Origin: Oligoflexia bacterium
GTDB taxonomy: Bacteria > Bdellovibrionota > Bacteriovoracia > Bacteriovoracales > Bacteriovoracaceae
Reading direction: 5' to 3'
Assembly (NCBI GenBank): GCA_024229115.1
Contig: JAAEST010000061.1
Location: 155,477 to 219,476 of the forward strand
DNA length: 64,000 bases
Position numbers and translations under genes: made by a program. The stretch's first letter is position 1, and the number at the start of each line of letters is the position of its first letter. Positions 9,242-18,021 of this stretch are shown here, piece after piece. The notes under the pieces were generated by a model, which was given only the letters and a program-made list of their open reading frames with translations, did not search any database and had not been told where the DNA came from.

Positions 9242-9682
9242 ATGAGAATCAAAATAGCTATTACATCAGAACAAAAGAAATTATTTGAAACCAGTTATAA
9301 AATTGGTGTGTCCGACCTTAACTATGGCAACCACCTAGGCAATGATCGCGTTCTGCTCTTGGCCCATCAGGCCCGCGTCGAGTGGCTTAAGGAAATCGAA
9401 CAAAGTGAGCTTGATTTCTTCGGGCAAGGACTGATCATGGCCGATAGTGCTTGCCAGTATAAATCCCAAGGACATCTCCACGATGAAGTAAAAATAGAAG
9501 TCTTTGGTTCACTAAACGGAAAACTAGGCTTTGACCTTTTTTACAAAATGTCTAACATAACAAAGAATACAACACTTGCTCATGTAAAATCAGGAATGTT
9601 ATTTTTTGATTATCAAAAATCAAAGATCTCGACTCTCTCAGAAGAGTCAGCTCTTAAATTTGAAAAGTTATTTCATGAATAA
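9242..9682 (+). CDS. Acyl-CoA thioesterase-like hotdog-fold protein
   Basis: 146 residues matching the 4HBT/YbgC type of thioesterase: SYKIGVSDLNYGNHLGNDRVL (active-site Asp/Asn-His region), then HQARVEWLKEIEQSE and YKSQGHLHDEVKIEV. Expected to hydrolyse acyl-CoA or a similar thioester in the cytoplasm; the substrate cannot be read from sequence. No ribosome binding site precedes the ATG. The start is near the divergent murI promoter. The stop codon overlaps the start of the next gene by 8 bp, which indicates coupled translation. Confidence 0.8.
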   Translation: MRIKIAITSEQKKLFETSYKIGVSDLNYGNHLGNDRVLLLAHQARVEWLKEIEQSELDFFGQGLIMADSACQYKSQGHLHDEVKIEVFGSLNGKLGFDLFYKMSNITKNTTLAHVKSGMLFFDYQKSKISTLSEESALKFEKLFHE

Positions 9683-10376
9683 GAAGTTGGTAAAAAATCT
9701 TAAGAACTTTGGTGATTTTAAATCACCCTTCTTTGCGATGAAATTAACTCCTGTTAATGATCACTATGAAAATATCCTCACTGTTCAAGAGCAAGCTTCA
9801 AAAAAAACTCACTCTTTAAAATTTGAAAATACAGAAAAAGACCAGACACTCTTTATTGATCTGGGAGGACTTTTTAAAAAATCAACTTTCAACTTAAGTG
9901 ATGACAAAGATCTTGTTCTTGAAAAGTTTCTTACTCTCTATGATCTCATGATTAAAAACCTTCATGATCAAAACTTTAATGTTGAAAGTAAGCTTCCTCT
10001 TCAAGGTGAAGAAAAAGGTCTAGAGTGGATAAGAACAAGTATTATTCCTCTAAAGTCTGCTCTGGAAAGCTTTCTTCCAGATCACCCGAAATATGATGAC
10101 AAGAACAGACTATCTCTATCAATCTGGTCAGGTAAAAGAGACCAAGACCTAGACGAATTAAGGTTGATAATTTTCAATCTCGATATCAAAATTCTCTTTA
10201 ATCAAGAGCTCTTAGAAGTCATTATTTATAATAAGAAGAATGCTTCAAAATTCGACTACAACGGCAATCCAGACTTTCATGGTAAATTTCAGCGATACTC
10301 CCATAATGTAACCAAAGAAATCTTTACCTTTCTTACGCCTCTCAGATCTGCATATATTGCCCAATTCTTAAGCTAA
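9675..10376 (+). CDS. Protein of unknown function, coupled to the thioesterase
   Basis: 233 residues, soluble, no signal peptide or membrane segment, family not recognised. The frame stays open upstream to 9606, but the ATG at 9675 inside the end of the thioesterase gene (ATGAATAA overlap) is the natural start. The sequence is rich in Lys, Leu and Phe, with a Trp-containing central segment (GLEWIRTSIIPLKSALESF) and SLSIWSGKRDQDLDELRLI. Translational coupling links its role to the thioesterase. Confidence 0.7.
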   Translation: MNKKLVKNLKNFGDFKSPFFAMKLTPVNDHYENILTVQEQASKKTHSLKFENTEKDQTLFIDLGGLFKKSTFNLSDDKDLVLEKFLTLYDLMIKNLHDQNFNVESKLPLQGEEKGLEWIRTSIIPLKSALESFLPDHPKYDDKNRLSLSIWSGKRDQDLDELRLIIFNLDIKILFNQELLEVIIYNKKNASKFDYNGNPDFHGKFQRYSHNVTKEIFTFLTPLRSAYIAQFLS

Positions 10377-10406
10377 TTGGGTAATTACAGCAAAGTAACT
10401 TATAAT
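10377..10406 (+). promoter_or_regulatory. Promoter for a leaderless response-regulator mRNA
   Basis: TTGGGT (10377-10382), an 18-bp spacer, and a perfect TATAAT (10401-10406). The ATG of the response regulator begins 7 nt after the -10 box, at the expected transcription start, and no ribosome binding site is present. Confidence 0.65.
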
Positions 10407-10412
10407 AAAATC

Positions 10413-10835
10413 ATGACAAGTAAGAAGATTCTCATCGTCGATGATGATCCTGATATTCTTATACTCCTTCGGCATTTTTTGAGTGGCGAAGAATACCTCG
10501 TTTTCACCACTGAAAATGCTAGTGAATGTTATCAAATAATTGAGAAGGAAATTCCTGATCTTGTTATCAGCGACATACTCATGCCTGATATAAATGGCCT
10601 TATTTTGATTAAAGAGCTAACTGAAAAATATAAGGGTCTTAATATTTTGGCCATGAGTGAAGGTGGATCTTCTGATGCTCGTGACATTGTGGCCTCTATT
10701 GTTCTTGGGCAGGCCATGCACTTTGGTGCCAAATATGCTTTTCAAAAACCTATAAAGAAAGAAGAATTCCTCAGCGTCATCAAGGGTGTTTTTGATAATA
10801 CTCTTTCAAGTATTGAATTTAAAATTTCTAGCTAA
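10413..10835 (+). CDS. Single-domain response regulator (CheY-like)
   Basis: 140 residues, only a receiver domain. Acidic pair in ILIVDDDPDILI, phosphoacceptor Asp in LVISDILMPDING, signalling Lys in FQKPIKKEEF. A longer loop with GGSSDARDIVASIVLG follows the fourth strand. There is no output domain, so it probably acts by protein contact or in a phosphorelay with the multi-receiver kinase at 11591-14797, which is convergent to it. An upstream in-frame TTG at 10377 is the -35 element, so the ATG at 10413 is chosen. Confidence 0.9.
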   Translation: MTSKKILIVDDDPDILILLRHFLSGEEYLVFTTENASECYQIIEKEIPDLVISDILMPDINGLILIKELTEKYKGLNILAMSEGGSSDARDIVASIVLGQAMHFGAKYAFQKPIKKEEFLSVIKGVFDNTLSSIEFKISS

Positions 10836-11594
10836 TTACTTATTCTTAGCGATACTTTCAGCTTTTCTTAGCCTTTGAACTAATTGAGAAATGAACATCT
10901 CAACCCATAATGGTTGTGCTGTCATATATTCTTGAAATTTATTTTTTTTAACAACCATCACTTCACAGGTGGTCATACATTTAGCAGAATAAGTTCGTGT
11001 TAGCCCTTCTTGGAAAATACCCACTTCCCCTACAATTTCTGGAGACTTTACAAGCCCCATTTGAAATACATCGCCTTCTTTCTCTTGATAGGCCATGACT
11101 TCTCCTGAGTAGAGAACATAAATTTCTTCAAGAGAATCACCTTGTTTAAAAATATCTTGACCTTGATTGAATATTTTAAAAACTCCACCGTGATTACTAT
11201 TTTTATAAATATAGAATTCCATTTTCTCAATAAAGCCTTGAGTTGAAGTCTGAGGATCAACACGAGAATAGGAAAGCCCATTAACAGCATCAAGTTGATC
11301 TTTGAGTTTTTCATCACTTGATTTAAAAATTAAAGGTATCTTGGAAAACTTCTTAGAACTTTTAAGCTTTTTAAAGAATGCATTGAGATGACCTGGTTCA
11401 AAATCCCTTTCAAATGAGATCATGATCACAAGAGGCAACTCATCTTCTAATGCTTCAAGTGCGTCTGATATATTATCTGTCGCTAAAATATCATAACGTG
11501 TATCACGTCCTGCTACTTCTTTGGCAATATTCTTAAGAAAGTCAACATGACTATCGATGAGAATGATTTTCTTTTTCAAACTAATCAATCTCAT
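10836..11594 (-). CDS. Degenerate receiver plus cyclic-nucleotide-binding domain protein
   Basis: 252 residues. The N-terminal half has a receiver-like fold (KKIILIDSHVDFLKNI), but the phosphoacceptor position reads LVIMISFERD with no Asp at the strand end, so it is a pseudo-receiver. The C-terminal half is a CRP-type cNMP domain: FKIFNQGQDIFKQGDSLEEI, YVLYSGEVMAY, and the phosphate-binding-cassette region VGEVGIFQEGLTRTYSAKC. No helix-turn-helix follows, so it is not a transcription factor. Its ATG overlaps the stop of the hybrid kinase by 4 bp, so it is probably the output partner of that kinase. Confidence 0.8.
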   Translation of the reverse strand: MRLISLKKKIILIDSHVDFLKNIAKEVAGRDTRYDILATDNISDALEALEDELPLVIMISFERDFEPGHLNAFFKKLKSSKKFSKIPLIFKSSDEKLKDQLDAVNGLSYSRVDPQTSTQGFIEKMEFYIYKNSNHGGVFKIFNQGQDIFKQGDSLEEIYVLYSGEVMAYQEKEGDVFQMGLVKSPEIVGEVGIFQEGLTRTYSAKCMTTCEVMVVKKNKFQEYMTAQPLWVEMFISQLVQRLRKAESIAKNK

Positions 11595-14500
11595 GATTTT
11601 TCTTTCCCAGTAAAATTAATGGCATCTAGGATCTTATTCTTATTAATAGGTTTATTAAGGGCCTTATCAAAGCCAAGCTCTTCATAGAGTTCGAGATCTT
11701 TAGGGCTATCATTGGCAGAGATTACAAAATATTGAGTACCATTGCCTTTATCAATTTTCTTCATTTCGATAAGAACTTCATCACCACCCATTCCAGGCAT
11801 TTTCATATCGAGAAAGACATAATCATAGTGAAATTCTTTAAATAACTTGAGAGCATCTTCGCCACCAGAAGCATAATCAAGCTCCACATCAATTCCCTTG
11901 AGCATAACAGTAAAAAGTAAATTCATATCCTCACTATCATCCACAAGAAGCAATCTTGGCTTTAGGGACTTAACTTCTACCTCTTTTTTATCTTCTTTTA
12001 CTTTTGCTTCAACATTAGCTTTAGAAAGGTCAACTCCAACGAGGAAGCTCACTGATTCAGCAAGCTCATCTAAATCAAATGGCTTACTCATTAGCTTAGA
12101 AACCTTCAAACTTTCAATCAGATCATGAGGAAGTGAAACAATATTCGCCGACATGAGAATTATCGGAACCTCAGTATCTTCTTCTCTAATCAATCTCGTA
12201 AGGGCCATCCCATCCATTTCTTGCATACGGAGATCAGAAATAATTAAATCCACATCATACTTCTTAAAGAGAAAGATCGCCTCAGTTCCACCCTTGGCAG
12301 AAAGAGCGTTAAAACCATGGTTTTCTAATTTCTCAATTATAAGCTCTCTGATGATTTCTTCATCATCGACGACAAGAACTGTCTTTTTTAGCTCATCAAC
12401 ACTTCTTTCACTTGCCACACCCATGGCCGGAAAGAGCACTTGATGCACTTTTTCAATATAGGCCTCAAAATTATTATCTTTGGGAAGTATTTCTTGGACA
12501 CTTTTAATTCTTCTATAATGATCATTTTGTGAGAGAAACTCAGTTGAACAAATAATCGGAATTGATGCTCTATTAGAATCCAGCATAAAACTTTTTAACT
12601 TACTCATCCCTTCCACTTCATCTTTATCTATATCAAAAATGATAATATCAGGAACCTGAGCACTTACCCTATCGCAGAGATTTTTAAATGAACCAAAGGA
12701 AATAACTCGATAATCATTCTGAGTAATAAACTGAGTAAGACTTTCTCTAAACTCATTATTTGTCTCGTAGAGATAAACAAGAGGTAACTCAGCCTTTCCA
12801 AGATCTTCAATTTCAATTTTTTGAGATGTTGCAATATCCATCACAACTTCGTTAACACGAGGTAGCTCAATGATAAATGTTGCCCCTTCACCTTCTACAG
12901 ACTCAACACGGATATCACCAGTATGCATTTCAACAATATTCTGACAAATGGCCAGACCCAGACCAGTCCCAATCTTACGATCACTCTCCCTGGCCTGTGA
13001 GAATTTATCAAAAATACTATCCAGTTTGGATGCCGGAATTCCCGGACCATTATCTTTAATTTTGATTCTAAGAAAATTTGAATTACCATCAACCTTTCTA
13101 TTACTTTCAAAAGACTCTAAGATAATATTAATATTTCCACTCTCAGGAACAAACTTAAGCGCATTACCAACCACATTATTGATCACCTGTACTAAGCGTC
13201 CATAATCGGCCTTAATCTCAAAGATTCCACTATATTGAGTTGTTAGGCTAATTTTCTTTTCTTTCGCCTTAATATCTAAACTATCTAGAATAACTTCGAT
13301 CATTTCATTAACATTGAACACATCAAAGTCTAGCTTAATTCCCCCCTCCATTCGAGCAAGGTCAAGAAGGTCAGTAATTAAATTTAGAGCATATTGGGCA
13401 TTACTTTTTGATCGCCTAACGAGATCTTTTATATTCTTATTATTTCTTACATCATCTTCCACTAATAAAATATCCATACTTGTTTCTACGATGGCCAATG
13501 GATTTTTTAAGTCGTGAGAAACAATGGCCAGAAGATCATCTTTATCTTTTGCCATTAATTCAATTTCTTCATTCTGTCTTCTAATATCATCTAGGAGCTG
13601 ACTTTTTGCACTCAATGCTTTTTCTGCCTGATCTCGAGCTTCTCTAATCGTTCTTTCACTTTTTCTTAAAACTCTTGTTCTTTCATTCACCTGACGAATC
13701 ATTCCTTGAAATGTTAAGGCCAAAATTCCAATTTCATCTGAAGAATTAACACTGACGTTGAGATCACTCTCCCCTTGAGTATATCTCTTGGCCACATCAG
13801 TAATATCATTCAAATTTTTAAGAAGATATTTAACAACATACCAACCAATAAATGCCGTGAGGAGAATAAGAAGAAAACTAATCGCAATAGATTGAGAACG
13901 AATAAATTGAAGTCCACTAAGAATTCTATTATAGGAACTGAAAAGAGCAAATCCTATTTTCACATTAGGATGAGCACCTGGAGAAACTAATTTAGCAATA
14001 AGAACTTTCTCATCACCCTTGTAGTGAGCAATCCCTTTGAAGTTATTTGAAAAATCAGAACCGCCATGTGAAATAATGACATCGCTAAACTCATTACTAA
14101 TATTGTAAGGCAGACTTAATTCACTTGAAAAATTCTTAACACTATTAGGATGGAGTAAAATCTTTCCATAGCGATCAAAGATGATTAGCTCAAAGTCCTT
14201 TGCCGTCGCAATATCACTTAGAAACTTAAAGAGAAACTTTGCTTCAAAATTAAAGAAGATGCCATAATCTCTTTCACTTGTTTTAATATAAACAGAAACC
14301 AGAGAACGAAGTGGCTCTACCACATGACCACCTTTTCTTTCTAAATGTATCTGACTAATAAAATTTCCGTTGGGTAATGTATTAAGACTTAACCCATATT
14401 GCTTATAAGGGATTGTATACTGCGCTCCCTCTTTAATCCCTTGCTTATCAAAGTAAACTGAAGAACCATTCTCATAAACGATAATTCCATGAGAAAAAGA

Positions 14501-14797
14501 ACTAAATGGCTTTAGAAATGAAAAAAGCTTTTCATCTTTCTTTTTAGTATTAGAGATTAAGTTACCTAGAACATGATAGGCAGCATGAGATTGTTGCTCG
14601 ATAGTTGAGTAGTATTGCTGAATCTTGTCTTCCATAGACTGAGACTGAGTATCAATTTTATTAATTTCAACTTCCGTAAAGTAAGAGACTCCACGAAAAT
14701 AAAAAATCATTCCCACCAATGAGGCAGAAAACATAACCAAAATGATAATGAGCAAAGTCACCTTGGCAGCGATTGATTCTCTTAATACTCTAAACAT
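11591..14797 (-). CDS. Hybrid sensor histidine kinase with three receiver domains
   Basis: 1068 residues. TM1 (about 12-34), a periplasmic Cache-like sensor (about 40-295), TM2 (302-322), HAMP (323-375) and a short coiled coil come first. HisKA follows with SHDLKNPLAI (His428), then an ATPase domain (NNVVGNALKF, DNGPGIP, GTGLGLAICQNIV). Receiver 1 (about 672-785) is degenerate at its first acidic pair. Receiver 2 has VLVVDDEE and LIISDLRM; receiver 3 has LLLVDDSED and VFLDMKMPGMGG. No HPt domain is fused, so phosphotransfer must use a separate partner, plausibly the receiver protein at 10413. The start region shows GATAAT 5 nt before the ATG, possibly leaderless. Confidence 0.92.
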   Translation of the reverse strand: MFRVLRESIAAKVTLLIIILVMFSASLVGMIFYFRGVSYFTEVEINKIDTQSQSMEDKIQQYYSTIEQQSHAAYHVLGNLISNTKKKDEKLFSFLKPFSSFSHGIIVYENGSSVYFDKQGIKEGAQYTIPYKQYGLSLNTLPNGNFISQIHLERKGGHVVEPLRSLVSVYIKTSERDYGIFFNFEAKFLFKFLSDIATAKDFELIIFDRYGKILLHPNSVKNFSSELSLPYNISNEFSDVIISHGGSDFSNNFKGIAHYKGDEKVLIAKLVSPGAHPNVKIGFALFSSYNRILSGLQFIRSQSIAISFLLILLTAFIGWYVVKYLLKNLNDITDVAKRYTQGESDLNVSVNSSDEIGILALTFQGMIRQVNERTRVLRKSERTIREARDQAEKALSAKSQLLDDIRRQNEEIELMAKDKDDLLAIVSHDLKNPLAIVETSMDILLVEDDVRNNKNIKDLVRRSKSNAQYALNLITDLLDLARMEGGIKLDFDVFNVNEMIEVILDSLDIKAKEKKISLTTQYSGIFEIKADYGRLVQVINNVVGNALKFVPESGNINIILESFESNRKVDGNSNFLRIKIKDNGPGIPASKLDSIFDKFSQARESDRKIGTGLGLAICQNIVEMHTGDIRVESVEGEGATFIIELPRVNEVVMDIATSQKIEIEDLGKAELPLVYLYETNNEFRESLTQFITQNDYRVISFGSFKNLCDRVSAQVPDIIIFDIDKDEVEGMSKLKSFMLDSNRASIPIICSTEFLSQNDHYRRIKSVQEILPKDNNFEAYIEKVHQVLFPAMGVASERSVDELKKTVLVVDDEEIIRELIIEKLENHGFNALSAKGGTEAIFLFKKYDVDLIISDLRMQEMDGMALTRLIREEDTEVPIILMSANIVSLPHDLIESLKVSKLMSKPFDLDELAESVSFLVGVDLSKANVEAKVKEDKKEVEVKSLKPRLLLVDDSEDMNLLFTVMLKGIDVELDYASGGEDALKLFKEFHYDYVFLDMKMPGMGGDEVLIEMKKIDKGNGTQYFVISANDSPKDLELYEELGFDKALNKPINKNKILDAINFTGKEKS

Positions 14798-14902
14798 GAT
14801 TAATTATCGGAATATTACGAATGAATATTAATGAAATTGAACACTTAAGGAAGATTTTCCCAGTGAAATTTATGTTAAAATAAAGCTATGAGGAAAGAGT
14901 GA

Positions 14903-15001
14903 CTATTTCGGCTGTTCTTCGTCAAAAGAAGCAACTAAAAGATAAGTAAACCCAGCGAAAGTCGCAATCATTGTGATAATGGCCCATGTTCCAAAAATCA
15001 T
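14903..15001 (-). CDS. 32-residue single-pass membrane peptide
   Basis: A short reading frame with a very good ribosome binding site, AAGGA 6 nt before the ATG at 15001. It encodes MIFGTWAIITMIATFAGF and continues with one hydrophobic helix ending in an acidic/basic tail (FDEEQPK). It fills most of the gap between the hybrid kinase and the pilin-like gene and is divergent from the latter by 34 bp. Its size and layout resemble small auxiliary subunits such as CcoQ, but I cannot assign it. Confidence 0.6.
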   Translation of the reverse strand: MIFGTWAIITMIATFAGFTYLLVASFDEEQPK

Positions 15002-15035
15002 ATTAATTCCTTAGTAAGATAGTAGAGTTATTATA

Positions 15036-15929
15036 ATGAAAAAAACCAGAGGATTCCAGCATTTTTTTACTAACAATCAAGGATTTAGCTTTGTTGAGAT
15101 GATGATTGTGGCCGGCATTATGGGAATGATGAGCTATTTCCTCATGACAATGATTGAAAACCAAAATAAATCCACAAAAGAACTAGAAGGTCGCGTAGAG
15201 TCAATCGACATTATTCAATCGATCAAGGGAATTCTTAGCTCTAATCAAAACTGTATCGAAACGTTCAAGAATTTAACGAAATCTGATTTTCTTAAAAAAG
15301 AAGTTAATTTGAATGACAAATTCATTAGTATTTCCCTAGTTCGCACTGATGCCAATGGAAATAAAAGTATTAGTGAGAAATTCAAGGCCGGAACGAAGCT
15401 ATCAACAAATCTATCAATCAACTCCTATCAATTTGATTCTAAAAATCTTGATGCTGCAATTGATGAAAAGAATAACCAAGGAGAAATTAATCTCCTCGTT
15501 AAGTTTAAATTTGGTAAGAATAGAAATTTATCTAAAAAAATCCCTCTCTTTCTAATCTTTGATCAATTTGAAAAAGTTCAAAGTTGTTTTTATAATTCAC
15601 AATCAAATCAACACCCAATTGTTACTATTGATGCGACTAAAGATATTGATTATGCTGGATCAACTGGCACTGAAGCATGTAATAAAATAGCTAAGAATTG
15701 TTTGTTTGTGATATCTCAGAATTACGCTCACTCCTACAATGGGCCTGCGGGAATTGGGAATATCTGTCAGGTCAATTATAATCTCAATCAAGAAACCATT
15801 AAGAATGGTGGTCCCCTCTCTAATATCCATGATTGTAAAACACAATTAGGAAATTATGAGACATATGGAATCACAAATCAAAATGTACAACTACGTTGTC
15901 ATGGAATTTTTTCGGCCATCTGCCAATAA
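15036..15929 (+). CDS. Type IV pilin-like (pseudopilin) protein
   Basis: 297 residues with a class-III prepilin signal. A 16-residue basic leader ends in Gly, then FSFVEMMIVAGIMGMMS (mature residue 5 is Glu) starts the hydrophobic helix. It would be cleaved and methylated by PilD and assembled by type IV pilus or type II secretion machinery. The size and Cys-rich C-terminal half (EACNKIAKNCLFV, ICQVNY, HDCKTQ, RCHGIFSAICQ) suggest a minor pilin or adhesin-like tip protein rather than the major subunit. No other pil genes are adjacent. Confidence 0.8.
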   Translation: MKKTRGFQHFFTNNQGFSFVEMMIVAGIMGMMSYFLMTMIENQNKSTKELEGRVESIDIIQSIKGILSSNQNCIETFKNLTKSDFLKKEVNLNDKFISISLVRTDANGNKSISEKFKAGTKLSTNLSINSYQFDSKNLDAAIDEKNNQGEINLLVKFKFGKNRNLSKKIPLFLIFDQFEKVQSCFYNSQSNQHPIVTIDATKDIDYAGSTGTEACNKIAKNCLFVISQNYAHSYNGPAGIGNICQVNYNLNQETIKNGGPLSNIHDCKTQLGNYETYGITNQNVQLRCHGIFSAICQ

Positions 15930-15930
15930 A

Positions 15931-16626
15931 TTAAATGAAATCTTGTCCATCGACATCGAGATTAATCTGACCATGGCGACAAGACTTATGATGATCATCA
16001 AGAAAGATAGGATTTGTTGTTTGCTTCACTATACAGTCATATGAAATCTTCAAACTTTTAACTTTTGTACACTTTTGAAGTATCTTTTCTTCAACACATT
16101 CAACTTGAGAGGCAATCTCACGTTTATTTTTAAAAATAACGAGTCCTTGAACCAAGGAAGAATTAACCCTCACATTGGCCATGCTTTTTAAGACTGTTCC
16201 CACATTTAATAAATAAAAATACTCTAAAGACTTTTTAGAAAAATGCTCAACCGCACATGAGTCATCTATCTCGAACTCTCTAGATTTATCTCTGAAAGAA
16301 TAAGCAATTGGGTTTTCAGATTTTAATAAATCTAAGTGGGCCTTTTCTCTGGCATAGCACTGGCAATAATTGATGGATTCATCCATTAACTTTTTCTCTG
16401 GATCACTGAAATGAGTATCATTGAAAAGTTGAGGATAGAAATATTCGCGAACAGGATTCTGTAAGACTCGTGTCAGGCACTTTTGCTGGGCCACACTAAA
16501 AAGCGATTGATTCTTTAAGACTTTAGGCCAAATGCTCTGCGGAGCAATCAACACAACCAGAAGCGAAATTGAGCTAAACAACTTCAGCAATTTTTGGCCT
16601 GTGAATTGAACTTTGGAATAATCCAT
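15931..16626 (-). CDS. Cys-containing exported protein of unknown function
   Basis: 231 residues; N-terminal hydrophobic segment (LLKLFSSISLLVVLIAPQSI) acts as signal peptide or anchor. The mature part has Cys in spaced pairs (INYCQCYAREK, VECVEEKILQKC, YDCIVKQ, KSCRHG), which suggests disulfides in the periplasm. The ATG at 16626 is chosen over one at 16650 because GAGGAGG precedes it directly. The stop is 1 bp from the convergent pilin-like gene. I do not recognise the family. Confidence 0.7.
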   Translation of the reverse strand: MDYSKVQFTGQKLLKLFSSISLLVVLIAPQSIWPKVLKNQSLFSVAQQKCLTRVLQNPVREYFYPQLFNDTHFSDPEKKLMDESINYCQCYAREKAHLDLLKSENPIAYSFRDKSREFEIDDSCAVEHFSKKSLEYFYLLNVGTVLKSMANVRVNSSLVQGLVIFKNKREIASQVECVEEKILQKCTKVKSLKISYDCIVKQTTNPIFLDDHHKSCRHGQINLDVDGQDFI

Positions 16627-16654
16627 ATTCCTCCTCACTGGCGTCCTCACTACT

Positions 16655-16663
16655 ATTATATCA
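16655..16663 (-). promoter_or_regulatory. Extended -10 promoter for the 15931-16626 gene
   Basis: On the minus strand the sequence reads TGATATAAT, an extended -10 (TGn plus perfect TATAAT), 28 nt before the ATG. No clear -35 is seen, as is usual for extended -10 promoters. Confidence 0.55.
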
Positions 16664-16684
16664 TAGAATCCCCGAAGCTCCCTC

Positions 16685-16712
16685 TTGTATTAATTCAGGA
16701 GCTCTTTATAAT
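16685..16712 (+). promoter_or_regulatory. Promoter of the 16742-17242 gene
   Basis: TTGTAT (16685-16690), a 16-bp spacer and perfect TATAAT (16707-16712), followed by AAGGAG just before the ATG at 16742. A conventional promoter with a leader, in contrast to the leaderless ones in this window. Confidence 0.6.
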
Positions 16713-16741
16713 AGAAATGAATGAGTTTTTAAGGAGTTAAT

Positions 16742-17242
16742 ATGTCTCGTTTAAGTACGCTAGTACTTTTCTTCCTAGTAATAACAGCACAATTCACACA
16801 CGCGAATGTGACGAGAGATATATTCTTGGCCAAAATTTCCACCGATATTATGCCTAAAACTTACGACCTTTTGGTGACTGTCGACGAGAAGAAAGAAGTG
16901 GTGGCCATAAAAACTCGCAATAACAAAAAGAATAAAATCAAAGTCTATAAAACGAATGTTCTTGATAAACCAATCACTTTGGTAAAAACCTTAGGTATTA
17001 CTCTTATTAGTTTAAAATGTTCAAATTTTAATAAATCTACGGGATGCAATATTGAAATTGAATATCCTTACAATGTGACTTACGGAAAGTTTCGTAAATT
17101 CAACTGCAAGCTCATCAAAGATGATGGCGAATGGAAACTCTCTCACGGAAAGAAATCCTTTTCTCACCTCCACCTCAAGGCCAATAAGGTTGTAGGACTT
17201 CTGGTTGGAATCAAAAAACTTATCCCTAAGGACGAAGACTGA
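16742..17242 (+). CDS. Small exported protein of unknown function
   Basis: 166 residues with a clear signal peptide (MSRLSTLVLFFLVITAQFTHA) and a basic mature part dominated by short beta strands and Lys/Asn-rich turns (IKTRNNKKNKIKVYK). Three Cys are present in the second half. AAGGAG lies 6 nt before the ATG and a good promoter lies upstream. No family recognised. Its stop codon sits inside a perfect hairpin (17239-17258). Confidence 0.7.
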   Translation: MSRLSTLVLFFLVITAQFTHANVTRDIFLAKISTDIMPKTYDLLVTVDEKKEVVAIKTRNNKKNKIKVYKTNVLDKPITLVKTLGITLISLKCSNFNKSTGCNIEIEYPYNVTYGKFRKFNCKLIKDDGEWKLSHGKKSFSHLHLKANKVVGLLVGIKKLIPKDED

Positions 17243-17258
17243 AAGCGATAGCTTTCAG
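17239..17258 (+). terminator. Hairpin over the stop codon of the 16742-17242 gene
   Basis: CTGAAAGC (17239-17246), loop GATA, GCTTTCAG (17251-17258): a perfect 8-bp stem enclosing the TGA stop. It lacks a T-run, so intrinsic termination is uncertain. It may stabilise the mRNA 3' end. Confidence 0.4.
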
Positions 17259-17348
17259 ACCTATTCTTCGCAATAGCGACTCACATCCGTGGCACCCCTT
17301 CGAATTTCTCATAACTTAAAAAGCTTATCAATTCAGTAAATCGTAGAG

Positions 17349-17376
17349 TTGTACCCATTTCACAAAAAGCTATGAT
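17349..17376 (+). promoter_or_regulatory. Promoter for a leaderless mRNA at 17383
   Basis: TTGTAC (17349-17354), 16-bp spacer, TATGAT (17371-17376), then 6 nt to the ATG at 17383. No ribosome binding site is present between them. Confidence 0.6.
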
Positions 17377-17382
17377 GCCTTT

Positions 17383-18012
17383 ATGAAATCCCTACTCTTC
17401 TTTATTAGAAAAATTTATCCAGAAACCATGTATCACGAAGTGAGAAAACAATGTTCAAGTGAACTCAATTCGCTAAGTCAGGACGTTGAAGAACTCTCCT
17501 ATCGAGATATAAAAAAATGGATCAATACTCCCATCGATTATCTAAGTGACAACGATCGAATAAAAGTTAGTTATGTTCTTTTTAAAGAGGCACTAATGCT
17601 AGAAGTGGATTCAAAACAGTCCTTTAAAAGAGCGGTTCAAGCATTAGAATACTTAGATGATGTTTCTAAGGATTTATATGCTCTTCAAGTTTGTTATGCT
17701 CTAAGATCCTCTCTTTATTTATTCTTGGCCTTAAATGGTCAACGAAAAAGTCAAAGAAAGTTTATCTTACTGGCAACATCTTCCTTAGATGAAATTTCTT
17801 CACCATCCTTTGAGAATTTTAAGGAGGCCCAAAGAGGGATCTGCTATTGGTCGTTAAATGAACCAGAAAGAGTCATTACGATCTTTCAAAAGGCTTGCAA
17901 GAAAGGAAATATGATCAAGAATGGCAACCTCATTCTTTCAAAGATATTTGCATTTCGAGGACATGATAGCGCCAGTCAATTCTATTACCAGCGCTATATG
18001 AATGCTTCTTGA
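17383..18012 (+). CDS. Helical protein of unknown function (possible TPR-like fold)
   Basis: 209 residues, almost all predicted helical, no signal peptide. Helix pairs such as QRGICYWSLNEPERVITIFQ and FKRAVQALEYLDDVSKDLY look like degenerate tetratricopeptide repeats. It is convergent with the FecR-Sel1 gene, 9 bp apart. The start lacks a ribosome binding site but has a promoter -10 box six bases upstream. The function is unknown; a scaffold or adaptor role would fit a repeat protein but is inference. Confidence 0.65.
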   Translation: MKSLLFFIRKIYPETMYHEVRKQCSSELNSLSQDVEELSYRDIKKWINTPIDYLSDNDRIKVSYVLFKEALMLEVDSKQSFKRAVQALEYLDDVSKDLYALQVCYALRSSLYLFLALNGQRKSQRKFILLATSSLDEISSPSFENFKEAQRGICYWSLNEPERVITIFQKACKKGNMIKNGNLILSKIFAFRGHDSASQFYYQRYMNAS

Positions 18013-18021
18013 GTGAAAAGA

